Part shown: positions 42,031 to 52,014 of the stretch, piece after piece | Numbering within the stretch: position 1 is the stretch's first letter | How the letters are laid out: each line of letters starts with the position of its first letter | From: an uncultured Lachnospiraceae bacterium | Lineage (GTDB): Bacteria > Bacillota > Clostridia > Lachnospirales > Lachnospiraceae | Assembly (NCBI GenBank): GCA_900550475.1 | Contig: URSA01000016.1 | Span: forward strand, 1 to 64,000 | DNA: 64,000 nucleotides | Reading direction: 5' to 3' | Made by a program: the position numbers and the translations under genes | The notes under the pieces: generated by a model | What the model saw: only the letters and a program-made list of their open reading frames with translations | What the model was told of the DNA's origin: nothing | Databases searched by the model: none

Positions 42031-44604
42031 ATGAAATCCGTTTTCAGAAAACTGCAAAATAGATATCTGTTGTCCTTCTGCATCCCCGTTGTTCTTATGC
42101 TGGGGATTTTTGTTGCACGGGGAATTTATCCCTTTGGGAACAACAGCTTTATGTTTTCCGACATGTATCACCAGTATGTGCCGTTTTTGACGGAGTTCTG
42201 GCACAAGCTGCACGGGGGAGAGAGCCTTGCGTACTCATGGCGCGCGGGACTGGGCTCCGACTTTGTGGCGATTTACGGGTATTATCTGGCATCGCCGGTG
42301 AACTGGCTCTGCTATTTTGTGCCGGAGGCGTACCTGATCGAGTTTATGACATACTTTATCGTGTTGAAGATCGGGCTCTGCGGACTGACCTTCGCATTCT
42401 ATTTAAGCCGCCATTATGATACGAAGGATCTCCGTATTGTATGGTTTGCCGTATTTTACGCCATGTCCGGCTTCCTGGCGGCATATAGCTGGAATCATAT
42501 GTGGATGGATGTGATATGGCTGGCACCGCTTGTGATTCTGGGGCTGGAGGAGCTGGTGCTCAAAGGCTCATGCAGACGATACTGCCTGCTTCTTGCGGTG
42601 GCGATACTGTCCAACTATTATCTATCCATCATGCTCTGTATCTTTCTGGTACTCTGGTTTTTGGTACAACTCTTTACCAACGGTCTTTCCCTGAAAAAAA
42701 AGGCGCTTGCAGTGCTGCGTTTTGCCATTTGCAGTCTGCTTGCGGGCGGTATGGCGGGGGTGCTTCTGATCCCGGTTCAGTATGCGATGCATACCACGGA
42801 TTTTGTGGACATCAGCTTTCCCAAGAGCATACAGATCTATTTCAATGCGCTTGAAATGCTGGCAAGGCATGTTCCCATGCTGGAGACGGAAAGAGGGCTG
42901 GATCACTGGCCGAACATCTATTGCGGCGTGCTTGCCTTCGTGCTGGTGCCCGTGTATTTTCTTCACAAAAAGATTCCCCTGCGTCAAAAAATCGCAAAGT
43001 TTCTTTTGCTTGCCGTGTTCCTGTTGGGGTTCTCGGTCAATGTACTGAATTTTATATGGCATGGTCTGAACTATCCCAATTCCCTTCCGGCAAGACAATC
43101 CTTCCTGTATATCTTCGTGGTGCTGACGCTGTGCTTTGAGGCGGCGTGGAAAAACGAGGAAAACGGCGGATGGCAGAGAGCGGTAGGTGTGGCGCTTGGG
43201 CTTCTGCTGCTTGCGGCATGCGGCATCTTTGTCACCACGGACGGATTGACCGTCTGGGTCATGGCATCTGCTTGGATTTTCCTTGCGGGATATTTCATTT
43301 TGGGAGCGCTGTTTGACAGAAGATTCCGCCTGAAGCTCTCGCGGCGGAGGCGGAAGAAGGGAAGGACGGGGAAGGGACTTTCCTACGGCGGTCTGCAAAA
43401 GTTACAACGGTGGGGAGCCGCGGTGATTCTGGTGCTGGTCTGCGTGGAGGCGGTCTGCAACATGGAGCATACCAGCGTGCGCCCGGTGCAGCGTCCCTAC
43501 TATCTGAACCGGAAAGCGGCATACAGAGAATTGACCAAACAGGTCAGCGAACGGGAGGATGGATTTTTCAGGATCGATAATGAGGATCAGATGACCAAAA
43601 ATGACGGCATGCTGGGGCGCTACTGCTCCATGTCCATTTTTTCCTCCACCTCCAACGGATATGTGAAGGACTATTACGACAAGCTGGGAATGGGCGGCAG
43701 CAAGGTTTCCTATTATTATAGAGGAGCCACCCCGTTTACGGCGGCACTGATGGGTGTGCGCTATATGATCTCAGACCGGGACGATGCGGACGAGGCGCTC
43801 TATGAGAGAGTGGGAACATCCGGGGACAGATATTTGTACCGGTACCGGTATTCTCTTCCGGTGGGCTATATGATGTCGGCAGAACAGAAGGAGAAATGGG
43901 AATCGGTGCTGGCACAGAATATGGCAAATCCGCTCATGGTGCAGAATACGCTTGCGGGAAAGGCAAGCGGGTCGGATACCCTGTTCAGGCAGGTGGCGGC
44001 GGAGGAATGCAGCGCGGCGGGAAACTGCGTGACGGTCTCCGTTAAGGAAAACGGGCATCTTTACGGCTATGTGGTGGGAAAACCGGAGGGTGTGATTACT
44101 CTGAAAAAAGAGGGAGAGGAACGTACCTTGGAGGAGGCAGACAAGGGTATCGTCCTCGACCTTGGCAGATGCGAGGCGGGGGAGGAATTTACCGTCTCCT
44201 CCGATAAAGAGGAGCAGCTGATCCTGCGCGTTTACCGTCTGTCGGAGAGCGCATTGGAAAATGTGCTTGCAGAGCTTGGAGACGAGCCTTTTGTGACGGA
44301 GCAGATGACGGACGACGGTCTTGGCGGAAGCGTGACGGCTGTGGAGGAAGGCTATCTGGTGTTGTCCGTTCCGGCGGATCCGGGCTTTCAGATGAAAGTG
44401 GATGGGGAAGAGATCGAGGGTACAACCTTTGCGGACGCGATGATTGCGATTCCTCTTGCGGCGGGCACCCATAAAATAGAACTGACCTTCCGGGTGCAGG
44501 GACTGCGGGAGGGCGCGCTCTGCACGGTCGTCAGCGCGGGAATCTTTTTCCTGCTGTACGGAAGAAAGAAAAAGGGTAAAAGGAAAGGAATCGAGGAGAA
44601 ATGA
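42031..44604 (+). CDS. YfhO family membrane glycosyltransferase-like protein, 857 aa
   Basis: A GT-C-like polytopic protein: early motif FMFSDMYHQYVPF with the acidic residue expected in the first outer loop, about twelve further hydrophobic segments up to residue 480, a large extracellular beta-rich region (about 490-830) and one final membrane helix followed by a Lys/Arg-rich tail. B. subtilis YfhO transfers sugars to lipoteichoic acid, so cell-envelope glycosylation is likely. The start at 42031 follows GGTGGGAGA. The stop overlaps the PFK start by 4 bases. Confidence 0.88.
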   Translation: MKSVFRKLQNRYLLSFCIPVVLMLGIFVARGIYPFGNNSFMFSDMYHQYVPFLTEFWHKLHGGESLAYSWRAGLGSDFVAIYGYYLASPVNWLCYFVPEAYLIEFMTYFIVLKIGLCGLTFAFYLSRHYDTKDLRIVWFAVFYAMSGFLAAYSWNHMWMDVIWLAPLVILGLEELVLKGSCRRYCLLLAVAILSNYYLSIMLCIFLVLWFLVQLFTNGLSLKKKALAVLRFAICSLLAGGMAGVLLIPVQYAMHTTDFVDISFPKSIQIYFNALEMLARHVPMLETERGLDHWPNIYCGVLAFVLVPVYFLHKKIPLRQKIAKFLLLAVFLLGFSVNVLNFIWHGLNYPNSLPARQSFLYIFVVLTLCFEAAWKNEENGGWQRAVGVALGLLLLAACGIFVTTDGLTVWVMASAWIFLAGYFILGALFDRRFRLKLSRRRRKKGRTGKGLSYGGLQKLQRWGAAVILVLVCVEAVCNMEHTSVRPVQRPYYLNRKAAYRELTKQVSEREDGFFRIDNEDQMTKNDGMLGRYCSMSIFSSTSNGYVKDYYDKLGMGGSKVSYYYRGATPFTAALMGVRYMISDRDDADEALYERVGTSGDRYLYRYRYSLPVGYMMSAEQKEKWESVLAQNMANPLMVQNTLAGKASGSDTLFRQVAAEECSAAGNCVTVSVKENGHLYGYVVGKPEGVITLKKEGEERTLEEADKGIVLDLGRCEAGEEFTVSSDKEEQLILRVYRLSESALENVLAELGDEPFVTEQMTDDGLGGSVTAVEEGYLVLSVPADPGFQMKVDGEEIEGTTFADAMIAIPLAAGTHKIELTFRVQGLREGALCTVVSAGIFFLLYGRKKKGKRKGIEEK

Positions 44605-45830
44605 CAGGAAATGTGATCGTGGGACAGTCGGGCGGCCCAACCGCCGTGATCAATGCATCTGTGGCGGGGGTCTACCTTGCTGCAAAGAAGGCGGGAGCGG
44701 AAAGAATATACGGTATGGTCTACGGAATCCAGGGCTTTCTGGAGGACAAGCTGGTGGATCTGGATGTCTATCTTTGCAAGGAGGAAAATGTGGAGCTGCT
44801 AAAGAGGACGCCCTCGGCGTTTCTGGGCTCCTGCCGTTTCAAGCTTCCGCCCGTGAAGGAGGGGGATGTGGTCTACGAGCAGATCTTTGCACGTATGGAG
44901 CAATATGACATTTCCTGCCTGCTTTATATCGGCGGCAATGATTCCATGGATACGGTGCGCAAGCTCTCGGACTACGCCGCACTGACGGGAAAGCCGCAGC
45001 GCTTTATCGGCGTGCCCAAGACCATAGACAACGATCTTCCCATGACGGATCACTGCCCCGGCTACGGTTCCGCAGCAAAATATATCGCAACCTCCCTAAA
45101 GGAGATCATCCGCGACAATGCGGCATACGGAGATTACCGCACCGCCATCCTGATCGTGGAGATCATGGGCAGACATGCTGGCTGGCTGACGGCGGCAGCA
45201 GCGCTGGCAAAGGACGATTCCTGTGAGGGCGTGGACGCCATCTACCTGCCGGAGCGGGATTTTGACCAGACACAGTTCATACAGAAGGTGCGGGAGCTGG
45301 CACAGCAAAAGCAGTCGGTGGTCATTGCCGTGTCGGAGGGTGTGCATCTGGCAAACGGCAGATTTGTGTGCGAGCTGGATCATGCCGGACAGGAGAGGGT
45401 AGATGTGTTCGGACATAAGCAGCTCTCGGGCTGCGGCTTTTATCTGGCGGAGCTGATCCGGGAAAAGCTGGGCTACAAGGCACGGGCGGTGGAATTTTCC
45501 ACCCTGCAGCGCTCCGCCTCCCACATGGCGTCTCTGACGGACATCGGGGAGGCACAAAAGGCGGGAGAGACGGCTGTGCGGGCAGCCATGGAGGGACACA
45601 CCGGCAAGATGGTGACATTCCGGCGTGAGGAAGGCGCAGCGTATTGTCTGAGCATGGGACTGCACAACATCCATGACATCGCAAATGTGGAGAGAAAGGT
45701 TCCTCTTTCGTGGATCACCGCGGACGGCTGCGGCGTGACGGAGGCGTACGAGCACTATGCAAGACCCCTGATACAGGGAGAAATTTATCCCATCTACGAA
45801 AACGGGACACCGAAACATCTGGTTCGGTAA
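44601..45830 (+). CDS. pfp: Pyrophosphate-dependent 6-phosphofructokinase, 409 aa
   Basis: Phosphorylates fructose 6-phosphate, here probably with PPi: the nucleotide loop reads GGNDS, where ATP enzymes have GGDGS (Asp in place of the Gly), and the catalytic stretch is GVPKTIDND. MGRHAGWLTAAAA and the C-terminal sugar-phosphate site support full function. It starts in the stop of the YfhO gene (ATGA), an odd partner. The Asn in GGND, where most PPi enzymes have Asp, deserves attention when assigning the phosphoryl donor. Confidence 0.9.
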   Translation: MTGNVIVGQSGGPTAVINASVAGVYLAAKKAGAERIYGMVYGIQGFLEDKLVDLDVYLCKEENVELLKRTPSAFLGSCRFKLPPVKEGDVVYEQIFARMEQYDISCLLYIGGNDSMDTVRKLSDYAALTGKPQRFIGVPKTIDNDLPMTDHCPGYGSAAKYIATSLKEIIRDNAAYGDYRTAILIVEIMGRHAGWLTAAAALAKDDSCEGVDAIYLPERDFDQTQFIQKVRELAQQKQSVVIAVSEGVHLANGRFVCELDHAGQERVDVFGHKQLSGCGFYLAELIREKLGYKARAVEFSTLQRSASHMASLTDIGEAQKAGETAVRAAMEGHTGKMVTFRREEGAAYCLSMGLHNIHDIANVERKVPLSWITADGCGVTEAYEHYARPLIQGEIYPIYENGTPKHLVR

Positions 45831-45861
45831 TCCCCCTAAAAAAATTACGAAAAAAAACGAA

Positions 45862-45916
45862 AAAACGCTTGACAATCGGTCAGGCGTTTTGTATGATGTT
45901 TACAGAAAACGTTTTC
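45862..45916 (+). promoter_or_regulatory. Terminator, promoter and LacI operator nested before a LacI gene
   Basis: The hairpin AAAACGC...GCGTTTT (45862-45890) looks like the pfp terminator. Its centre contains TTGACA (45869-45874), which with TATGAT (45892-45897) forms a 17-base-spaced promoter. GAAAACGTTTTC (45905-45916) is a perfect LacI-type operator just downstream. Confidence 0.7.
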
Positions 45917-45930
45917 CGAAAGGGGCATAC

Positions 45931-46920
45931 ATGATTTCCATAAAAGATGTTGCCAGCCATGCAGGGGTTGCGATTTCTACGGTCTCCAAGGTGCTGAACG
46001 ATTATCCCAACGTGAGCGAGGAGACCAGAAAAAAGGTCAATGCCGCCATTGCAGAGCTGAATTTTGTGCCGAATACCATAGCGGCGGCGCTCTCCTCCAA
46101 ACAGTCCGGCAGGGTGGCGCTTTTAATCAACATGATTGCCAAGACACAGGCGATTGACGAGATCGATATGCAGTATTTGTCCGGCGCCATCAACAGGGCG
46201 AAGGAGCTTAAGCTGGACATCATCACGGTGTTTTTTTCCATGATACAGGACAAATCCCTTGAGGAGATCATCACCTATTTCAAATCCCAGAACATTACCG
46301 GCATTGTGGTGTACGGTATGAGCAGGGAGGATAAGGTGCTGCACCGTCTGGTGGAAAGCAGGCAGTTTAAGATGGTGCTGGTGGATGCGCCGCTGGTGAA
46401 TGAGTGTACCTCCGCCATATGGATCGATCAGGAGAAGGCGCAGTATGATGTGGCGAAAAAGACCATCCGGGAGAACAAGTGCAGACGGATCCTCTACATT
46501 GCGGGAAAACGAAACGGCTATGTGACGGGCGCGCGCCTGAGGGGAATCAAACGGCTGGCGCGGGAGATGGACCTGGAGCTCCTCATCCGGGGCGGGGAAT
46601 TTTCCGAAAAAAAAGCGCGGGAGCTGACATTTTGTTACGCGGCGCGCAAGGACGCCGTGATATGCGCATCCGATCTGATGGCGATCGGCGCCATGAAGGC
46701 ATTGACGGAGATGGATATTTTCCGTCCGGTATGCGGCTTCGACGGCATTATGCTCATGGGCTATGTGGGAAAACAGATGAACACGGTCAAACAGAATTTC
46801 AGCTATATCTCCGCGGAGGCTGTGGAGGAGCTGAACAGACTGCTGAAGGGTGAGAAGGGCAGGGAGATCGTCCTGCCGTACACCATCGAGAGAATGCAAT
46901 ATTTGGATATCATATGTTAA
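45931..46920 (+). CDS. LacI-family regulator of the glycogen/maltodextrin genes, 329 aa
   Basis: The helix-turn-helix is IKDVASHAGVAISTVSKVLN, the hinge lies around residue 55, and a sugar-binding domain follows with an unusually basic middle. The start at 45931 follows AAGGGG and lies 15 bases after the perfect operator, so autoregulation is likely. Glycogen phosphorylase follows 37 bases on, making maltodextrin-type control probable. It is distinct in sequence from the two other LacI proteins in the window. Confidence 0.9.
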   Translation: MISIKDVASHAGVAISTVSKVLNDYPNVSEETRKKVNAAIAELNFVPNTIAAALSSKQSGRVALLINMIAKTQAIDEIDMQYLSGAINRAKELKLDIITVFFSMIQDKSLEEIITYFKSQNITGIVVYGMSREDKVLHRLVESRQFKMVLVDAPLVNECTSAIWIDQEKAQYDVAKKTIRENKCRRILYIAGKRNGYVTGARLRGIKRLAREMDLELLIRGGEFSEKKARELTFCYAARKDAVICASDLMAIGAMKALTEMDIFRPVCGFDGIMLMGYVGKQMNTVKQNFSYISAEAVEELNRLLKGEKGREIVLPYTIERMQYLDIIC

Positions 46921-46957
46921 TAATAGAGGATCCACAGAGAAAGGAAAGGGAAAAGAA

Positions 46958-49228
46958 ATGAATCTGGAACAAAAATTGACAGCACTGACACAGAAGAAAT
47001 ACGGAAAGGAGATTGCAGCCTGCACCAACGAGGAGCTGTATTACAGCCTGCTTGATCTGACCAAGGATTGTATCGGACAGACGGCGCCGATCACGGGCGA
47101 AAAGAAGGTGTATTACATTTCCGCTGAGTTTCTGATCGGCAAGCTGATGTCCAACAACCTGATCAACCTCGGCATTTACGACGAGGTGAGCGCGATTCTT
47201 GCCGCAAAGGGAAAATCCTTAGCGGAGGTGGAGGAGGTAGAGCCGGAGCCTTCCCTTGGAAACGGCGGACTTGGCAGACTGGCAGCCTGCTTTTTGGACT
47301 CCATTGCAACGCTGGGACTGCCCGGCGACGGCATCGGCCTGAATTATCATTTCGGACTGTTCAAGCAGGTATTTACCGATAAATTGCAGGATGCACAGAA
47401 GAATGACTGGATCGAGGCACAGTCATGGCTGAACAAAACGGACACCACCTTCGAGATCGAGTTTGGCGACCGCACCGTGACATCCAGACTTTACGACATT
47501 GATGTGGTAGGCTATGAGAACGGCGTGAACAAGCTGCATCTGTTCGATATTGAGACTGTGGATGAGTCCATCGTGGAGGAAGGTATTTCCTTTGACAAGA
47601 CCGATATTGAGAAGAACCTGACTTTGTTCTTATATCCCGATGACTCCGACGAGGCGGGCAATCTGCTGCGTATCTACCAGCAGTATTTCATGGTGAGCAA
47701 CGGTGCCAGACTGATCCTGAAGGAGATGAAGGAGAAGGGGTATGATCTGCACAGACTTTACGACCATGCCGTGATCCAGATCAACGATACCCACCCCACC
47801 ATGGTGATCCCGGAGATGATCCGTATTTTGATCTTCGAGGAAGATTTCACCATGTCCGAGGCAATCGAGGTGGTGAGCAAGACCTGTGCGTACACCAACC
47901 ACACCATTCTGGCGGAGGCGCTGGAGAAGTGGCCGGTGAAGTACTTAAAGAAGGTGGTTCCCCAGCTGGTACCCATCATCCGCGAACTCGACAGACGAGT
48001 AGCGCAGAAGTATGACGATCCGAGGGTACAGATCATCGACAAGGACGGCAGGGTGCATATGGCGCATATCGACATCCACTACGGCTTCTCCGTAAACGGC
48101 GTGGCTGCCATTCACACGGAAATTTTGAAGAATACCGAGCTGCATCATTTTTATGAGATCTATCCCGAGAAGTTTAACAACAAGACCAACGGCATCACCT
48201 TCCGCCGCTGGCTGTTGTCCTGCAACCGTGAGCTGGCAGGACTGATCTCGGAGACCATCGGCGACGGCTACAAGAAGGATGCCGACAAGCTGGAGGAGCT
48301 GCTTGCGTACGAGAACGACGAGGCATTTCTTGATCGCCTTGAGGCAATCAAGAAGGATAAGAAGAAGGAGCTGGCGGCTTACATTGCAGAGAAAGAGGGC
48401 GTAGAGCTGAACCCGGATTCCATCTTTGACATCCAGATCAAGCGTCTGCATGAGTATAAGCGCCAGCAGATGAACGCGCTTTACATCATTCACAAATATC
48501 TGGAGATCAAGGCAGGCAAGAAACCCGCAAGACCACTGACCTTCCTCTTCGGAGCCAAGGCAGCTCCGGCGTATGTGATCGCGCAGGATATCATTCACCT
48601 GCTCCTCGTGATGCAGGACATCGTGGCAAAGGATCCTGAGGTGAGTCCGCACATGAGAGTTGTCATGGTGGAGAACTACAATGTAAGCTATGCGGAGAGA
48701 CTGATTCCCGCCTGCGATATTTCCGAGCAGATTTCCCTTGCGTCAAAGGAGGCATCCGGTACGGGAAATATGAAGTTCATGTTAAACGGCGCGGTGACGC
48801 TGGGAACCTCCGACGGTGCAAACGTGGAGATCAACGAGCTGGTGGGCGACGACAATATCTACATCTTCGGCGAGAAGTCTGAGCAGGTTATCGAGCATTA
48901 CGCAAAGGCGGATTATGTGTCTAAGGACTATTACGAGAAGAGCCCTGTAATCAAGGAAGCGGTTGACTTTATCGTCAGCAAGGAGGCGGTTGCAGCCGGA
49001 AGCGAGGAGCACCTGAAGAGACTGCACGACGAACTTTTGAACAAGGACTGGTTCATGACGCTGCTTGACCTTGAGGATTACATCGCCACCAAGGACAGAA
49101 TGCTTGCCGATTACGAGAACCGCGACAAGTGGAAGAGAATGATGTTACACAATATCGCAAAGGCAGGCTTCTTCTCCTCCGACAGAACCATTGCTGAATA
49201 CAACAGGGACATCTGGAAGCTGAAGTAG
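46958..49228 (+). CDS. glgP: Glycogen/maltodextrin phosphorylase, GT35, 756 aa
   Basis: It releases glucose 1-phosphate from alpha-1,4-glucans. PLP is held by the lysine in GTGNMKFMLNGAVTLGTSDGANVE (Lys606). EPEPSLGNGGLGRLAACFLDS and NDTHPTMVIPEMIRIL are family signatures. Length is slightly short of E. coli GlgP and fits clostridial enzymes. Start at 46958 after GGAAAGGG. The gene lies between its LacI regulator and malQ, forming a glucan-degrading operon. Confidence 0.96.
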   Translation: MNLEQKLTALTQKKYGKEIAACTNEELYYSLLDLTKDCIGQTAPITGEKKVYYISAEFLIGKLMSNNLINLGIYDEVSAILAAKGKSLAEVEEVEPEPSLGNGGLGRLAACFLDSIATLGLPGDGIGLNYHFGLFKQVFTDKLQDAQKNDWIEAQSWLNKTDTTFEIEFGDRTVTSRLYDIDVVGYENGVNKLHLFDIETVDESIVEEGISFDKTDIEKNLTLFLYPDDSDEAGNLLRIYQQYFMVSNGARLILKEMKEKGYDLHRLYDHAVIQINDTHPTMVIPEMIRILIFEEDFTMSEAIEVVSKTCAYTNHTILAEALEKWPVKYLKKVVPQLVPIIRELDRRVAQKYDDPRVQIIDKDGRVHMAHIDIHYGFSVNGVAAIHTEILKNTELHHFYEIYPEKFNNKTNGITFRRWLLSCNRELAGLISETIGDGYKKDADKLEELLAYENDEAFLDRLEAIKKDKKKELAAYIAEKEGVELNPDSIFDIQIKRLHEYKRQQMNALYIIHKYLEIKAGKKPARPLTFLFGAKAAPAYVIAQDIIHLLLVMQDIVAKDPEVSPHMRVVMVENYNVSYAERLIPACDISEQISLASKEASGTGNMKFMLNGAVTLGTSDGANVEINELVGDDNIYIFGEKSEQVIEHYAKADYVSKDYYEKSPVIKEAVDFIVSKEAVAAGSEEHLKRLHDELLNKDWFMTLLDLEDYIATKDRMLADYENRDKWKRMMLHNIAKAGFFSSDRTIAEYNRDIWKLK

Positions 49229-49300
49229 GAAGGAATTGACAAACGGACCGAATAGTGGTCTACTTTATAGAGGACGATAAATCTAAGGAGACAGAGCATA

Positions 49301-50794
49301 ATGAGAAAAAGCGGTATTTTACTGCCGGTATCCAGCATTCCGTCCGGGTACGGTATCGGTACATTTTCAAAGGAAGCGTACGAGTTTGTGGATTTCCTGA
49401 AAGAAGCAGGACAGAAACTGTGGCAGATTCTCCCGCTTGGTCCTACCGGGTATGGGGATTCCCCCTACCAATCCTTCTCCACCTTTGCAGGGAACCCATA
49501 TTATATCGATCTGGTGAGCCTGATCGAGAGCGGTTACCTGACGGAGGCGGAGTGCAATGCCTGCGATTTCGGCGGCAGTGACGAGTATGTGGACTATGAG
49601 AAAATTTACTTTTCACGTTTTCAGATCCTGCGCAAGGCGTTTGACCGCGCCTTCGGGGAGAAAAAGCTGGGGGAGAGCGCGGAGTATGCGCGGTTTGTGA
49701 AGGAAAATGCAGACTGGCTGGACGATTACGCCCTTTACATGGCGGTGAAGAACAGCTTCGGCGGCGTTTGCTGGGCGGAATGGGATGAGGACATCCGCAT
49801 GAGAAAGCCCGCAGCGCTTGCGGCATACGGCGAAAAATACAAGACGGATGTGGAGTTTTACCGCTTCCAGCAATATCTGTTCTACACCCAGTGGCTGAAA
49901 CTGAAGGCATATGCCAACAGCCGGGACATTGAGATCGTGGGAGATATTCCCATTTACGTTGCGTTTGACAGTGCGGATACATGGGCATCGCCCGAACTGT
50001 TCCAGCTTGATGAGGACGGTACGCCCGTCGCGGTGGCAGGCTGTCCGCCCGACGCATTTTCCGCGACGGGTCAGCTTTGGGGAAACCCGCTGTATGACTG
50101 GGAATACCATGAGAAAACCGGATTTGCGTGGTGGATGAAGCGCATCGGCTACTGCTTCAAGCTCTATGATGTGGTGCGGATCGACCATTTCAGAGGCTTC
50201 GACGAATACTGGTCGGTTCCTTACGGCGATGAGACGGCGGAGAACGGCAAGTGGTGCAAGGGCCCGGGGTACGCCATCTTCGATACCATGAAGAAAACGC
50301 TGGGCGATAAGAAGGTGATTGCGGAAGATCTGGGATTCTTGACGGATTCCGTGATCGAACTTGTGAAAAAGACCGGATATCCGGGTATGAAAATTTTGCA
50401 GTTTGCGTTTGATTCCAGGGAGGAGAGCGACTATCTTCCCCACAACTACACCGGAAACTGCGTGGTCTATACGGGAACCCATGACAACGATACCACGCTC
50501 GGCTGGTATACGGCGCTTCCCGCTCCCGACCGTGATTTTGCAGACCGCTATCTGAATCTGGCGGAGGACGAGGTGGAGGTAGAGTGGGAGTTTATCCGCG
50601 CAGCCATCTCCTCGGTTGCGGATACGGCGATCATCCCCATGCAGGATTATCTGGGGCTGGATGAGAGCGCACGCATCAATATTCCGTCCACATTGGGAAA
50701 TAACTGGAAGTGGCGCATGAAGAAGGGCGCCTGCACAGAACAGCTTGCCCGGCGGATCTTTAAGCTGAACAAGCTGTACGGAAGAACAAAATAG
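49301..50794 (+). CDS. malQ: 4-alpha-glucanotransferase, GH77, 497 aa
   Basis: Disproportionates maltodextrins so that GlgP can continue. GH77 marks: SSIPSGYGIGTFS near the start, the nucleophile Asp in VVRIDHFRGFDEYW, acid Glu in IAEDLGFLT and GTHDNDTTLGW. Length equals compact Firmicutes MalQ. Site AAGGAGACAG precedes the ATG. Confidence 0.96.
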   Translation: MRKSGILLPVSSIPSGYGIGTFSKEAYEFVDFLKEAGQKLWQILPLGPTGYGDSPYQSFSTFAGNPYYIDLVSLIESGYLTEAECNACDFGGSDEYVDYEKIYFSRFQILRKAFDRAFGEKKLGESAEYARFVKENADWLDDYALYMAVKNSFGGVCWAEWDEDIRMRKPAALAAYGEKYKTDVEFYRFQQYLFYTQWLKLKAYANSRDIEIVGDIPIYVAFDSADTWASPELFQLDEDGTPVAVAGCPPDAFSATGQLWGNPLYDWEYHEKTGFAWWMKRIGYCFKLYDVVRIDHFRGFDEYWSVPYGDETAENGKWCKGPGYAIFDTMKKTLGDKKVIAEDLGFLTDSVIELVKKTGYPGMKILQFAFDSREESDYLPHNYTGNCVVYTGTHDNDTTLGWYTALPAPDRDFADRYLNLAEDEVEVEWEFIRAAISSVADTAIIPMQDYLGLDESARINIPSTLGNNWKWRMKKGACTEQLARRIFKLNKLYGRTK

Positions 50795-50796
50795 AA

Positions 50797-51297
50797 TTAT
50801 TTCTGATCAAAGGATAACTTGCTTAAGTAGGAATTGTGGTAGGCGGGATCGTAGGTCACATCCTCAAGGAACCAATCCGGCGCCAAAAAGCCCTCGGCGG
50901 CGCTCTTGCTTCCAAATTCCACTTCGGCGAGGATCAGAGGCGCGAAAGGCGGGTCAAAGACGTCCAGCTCTATGGTGAGGGAGTATCCCTCGGGCGGTCT
51001 TGATCCGCCTTCTGCAAACTGGGGATCATCCAGCGGGATCAGATATCTTTTCTTGGAGATAATGTTGCCGTCCGCTTTTTCCAAAAGGTGATAATAGGCG
51101 TTCCTGTTCAGGGGAAGATTGTATTCCTCCCGCGCCATCATGCCCTTTCCCTTGTAGGTCATGTAAAATTCCTCATCCTCCCTGCGGATGCGGACGACCG
51201 GGTCGATATTTAAGTACGCCTGCTCGATGATATGATAGGGGTATTGCTCCAGATGCTCCGGGAGCTTTTTTATTGTAAATTTTCTTTCGATTTCCAT
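50797..51297 (-). CDS. CYTH-domain protein (triphosphate tunnel family), 166 aa
   Basis: The N-terminal ExExK motif is intact (EIERKF, residues 2-7), and alternating charged strands (RIRREDEEFYMTYKG, EELDVFDPP-like) build the tunnel of CYTH phosphatases and adenylyl cyclases. Small bacterial members hydrolyse inorganic triphosphate or thiamine triphosphate. The start at 51297 gives the motif at its usual place. It converges on malQ and is divergent from the DJ-1 gene. Confidence 0.88.
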   Translation of the reverse strand: MEIERKFTIKKLPEHLEQYPYHIIEQAYLNIDPVVRIRREDEEFYMTYKGKGMMAREEYNLPLNRNAYYHLLEKADGNIISKKRYLIPLDDPQFAEGGSRPPEGYSLTIELDVFDPPFAPLILAEVEFGSKSAAEGFLAPDWFLEDVTYDPAYHNSYLSKLSFDQK

Positions 51298-51415
51298 GAA
51301 GAACCTCTTTTCTCTGTTTCCTACTTCTATTATACCGATTTTGACGCACAGAACAAGCCTTGAACACAAAAAAGGGAGATGCTATAATAGGCGGTAAGAA
51401 AGTGAGGAGAGAGCA

Positions 51416-51964
51416 ATGGCAAAAATAGCGGTTTTTTTGGCAGAGGGATTTGAGGAGATTGAGGCGCTGACAGTGGTGGATCTGTGCAGGAGAGCCGGCA
51501 TTGAGACAAAGATGGTGTCGGTATCTGACGCCCTTTTGGTGGCAGGCTCCCACGGGATTGCCGTGCAGGCGGATGAGACGCTTGCCGGACTTGATTTTAC
51601 GGCGCTTGACATGCTGGTGCTTCCGGGCGGCATGCCGGGGACGAAAAATCTGGAAAAGTGTGAGGGGCTGATGAAGGAGCTTGACGCCTTCTGCGAGGCG
51701 GGAAAATGCATCAGCGCCATTTGCGCGGCGCCCAGCATTTTCGGGCACAGAGGATATCTGAAGGAAAGAGAGGCGTGCTGCTATCCGGGCTTTGAGGAGC
51801 AGCTTGCGGGAGCACATGTCACAAAGGATCAGGTGACGGTTTCGGAGCATGTGACCACCTCCAGAGGAATGGGAACGGCGATTCCGTTCGGGCTTGCCAT
51901 CGTGGAGAGATTCTGCGGTGCGAAGAAGGCACAGGAGCTGGCAGAGGGGATCATTTACCGCTAA
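51416..51964 (+). CDS. DJ-1/PfpI family protein, 182 aa
   Basis: The nucleophile elbow ISAICAAPSIFG holds the conserved Cys (about residue 102). FLAEGFEEIEALTVVDLCRRAG with the conserved Glu and VLPGGMPGT complete the DJ-1/YajL/ThiJ signature. Relatives act as glyoxalases, deglycases or chaperones; which is not decidable here. Site GAGGAGAGAG, followed by a strong terminator. Confidence 0.93.
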   Translation: MAKIAVFLAEGFEEIEALTVVDLCRRAGIETKMVSVSDALLVAGSHGIAVQADETLAGLDFTALDMLVLPGGMPGTKNLEKCEGLMKELDAFCEAGKCISAICAAPSIFGHRGYLKEREACCYPGFEEQLAGAHVTKDQVTVSEHVTTSRGMGTAIPFGLAIVERFCGAKKAQELAEGIIYR

Positions 51965-51969
51965 ACAAA

Positions 51970-51996
51970 ACAGAGGATGCCGTGGGCATCCTCTGT
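51970..51996. terminator. Bidirectional terminator
   Basis: A perfect 12-base stem, ACAGAGGATGCC/GGCATCCTCTGT with a GTG loop, lies between the DJ-1 gene and the convergent spore-protein gene. Confidence 0.85.
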
Positions 51997-52014
51997 CTTT
52001 ACAGGAAATCCTGC

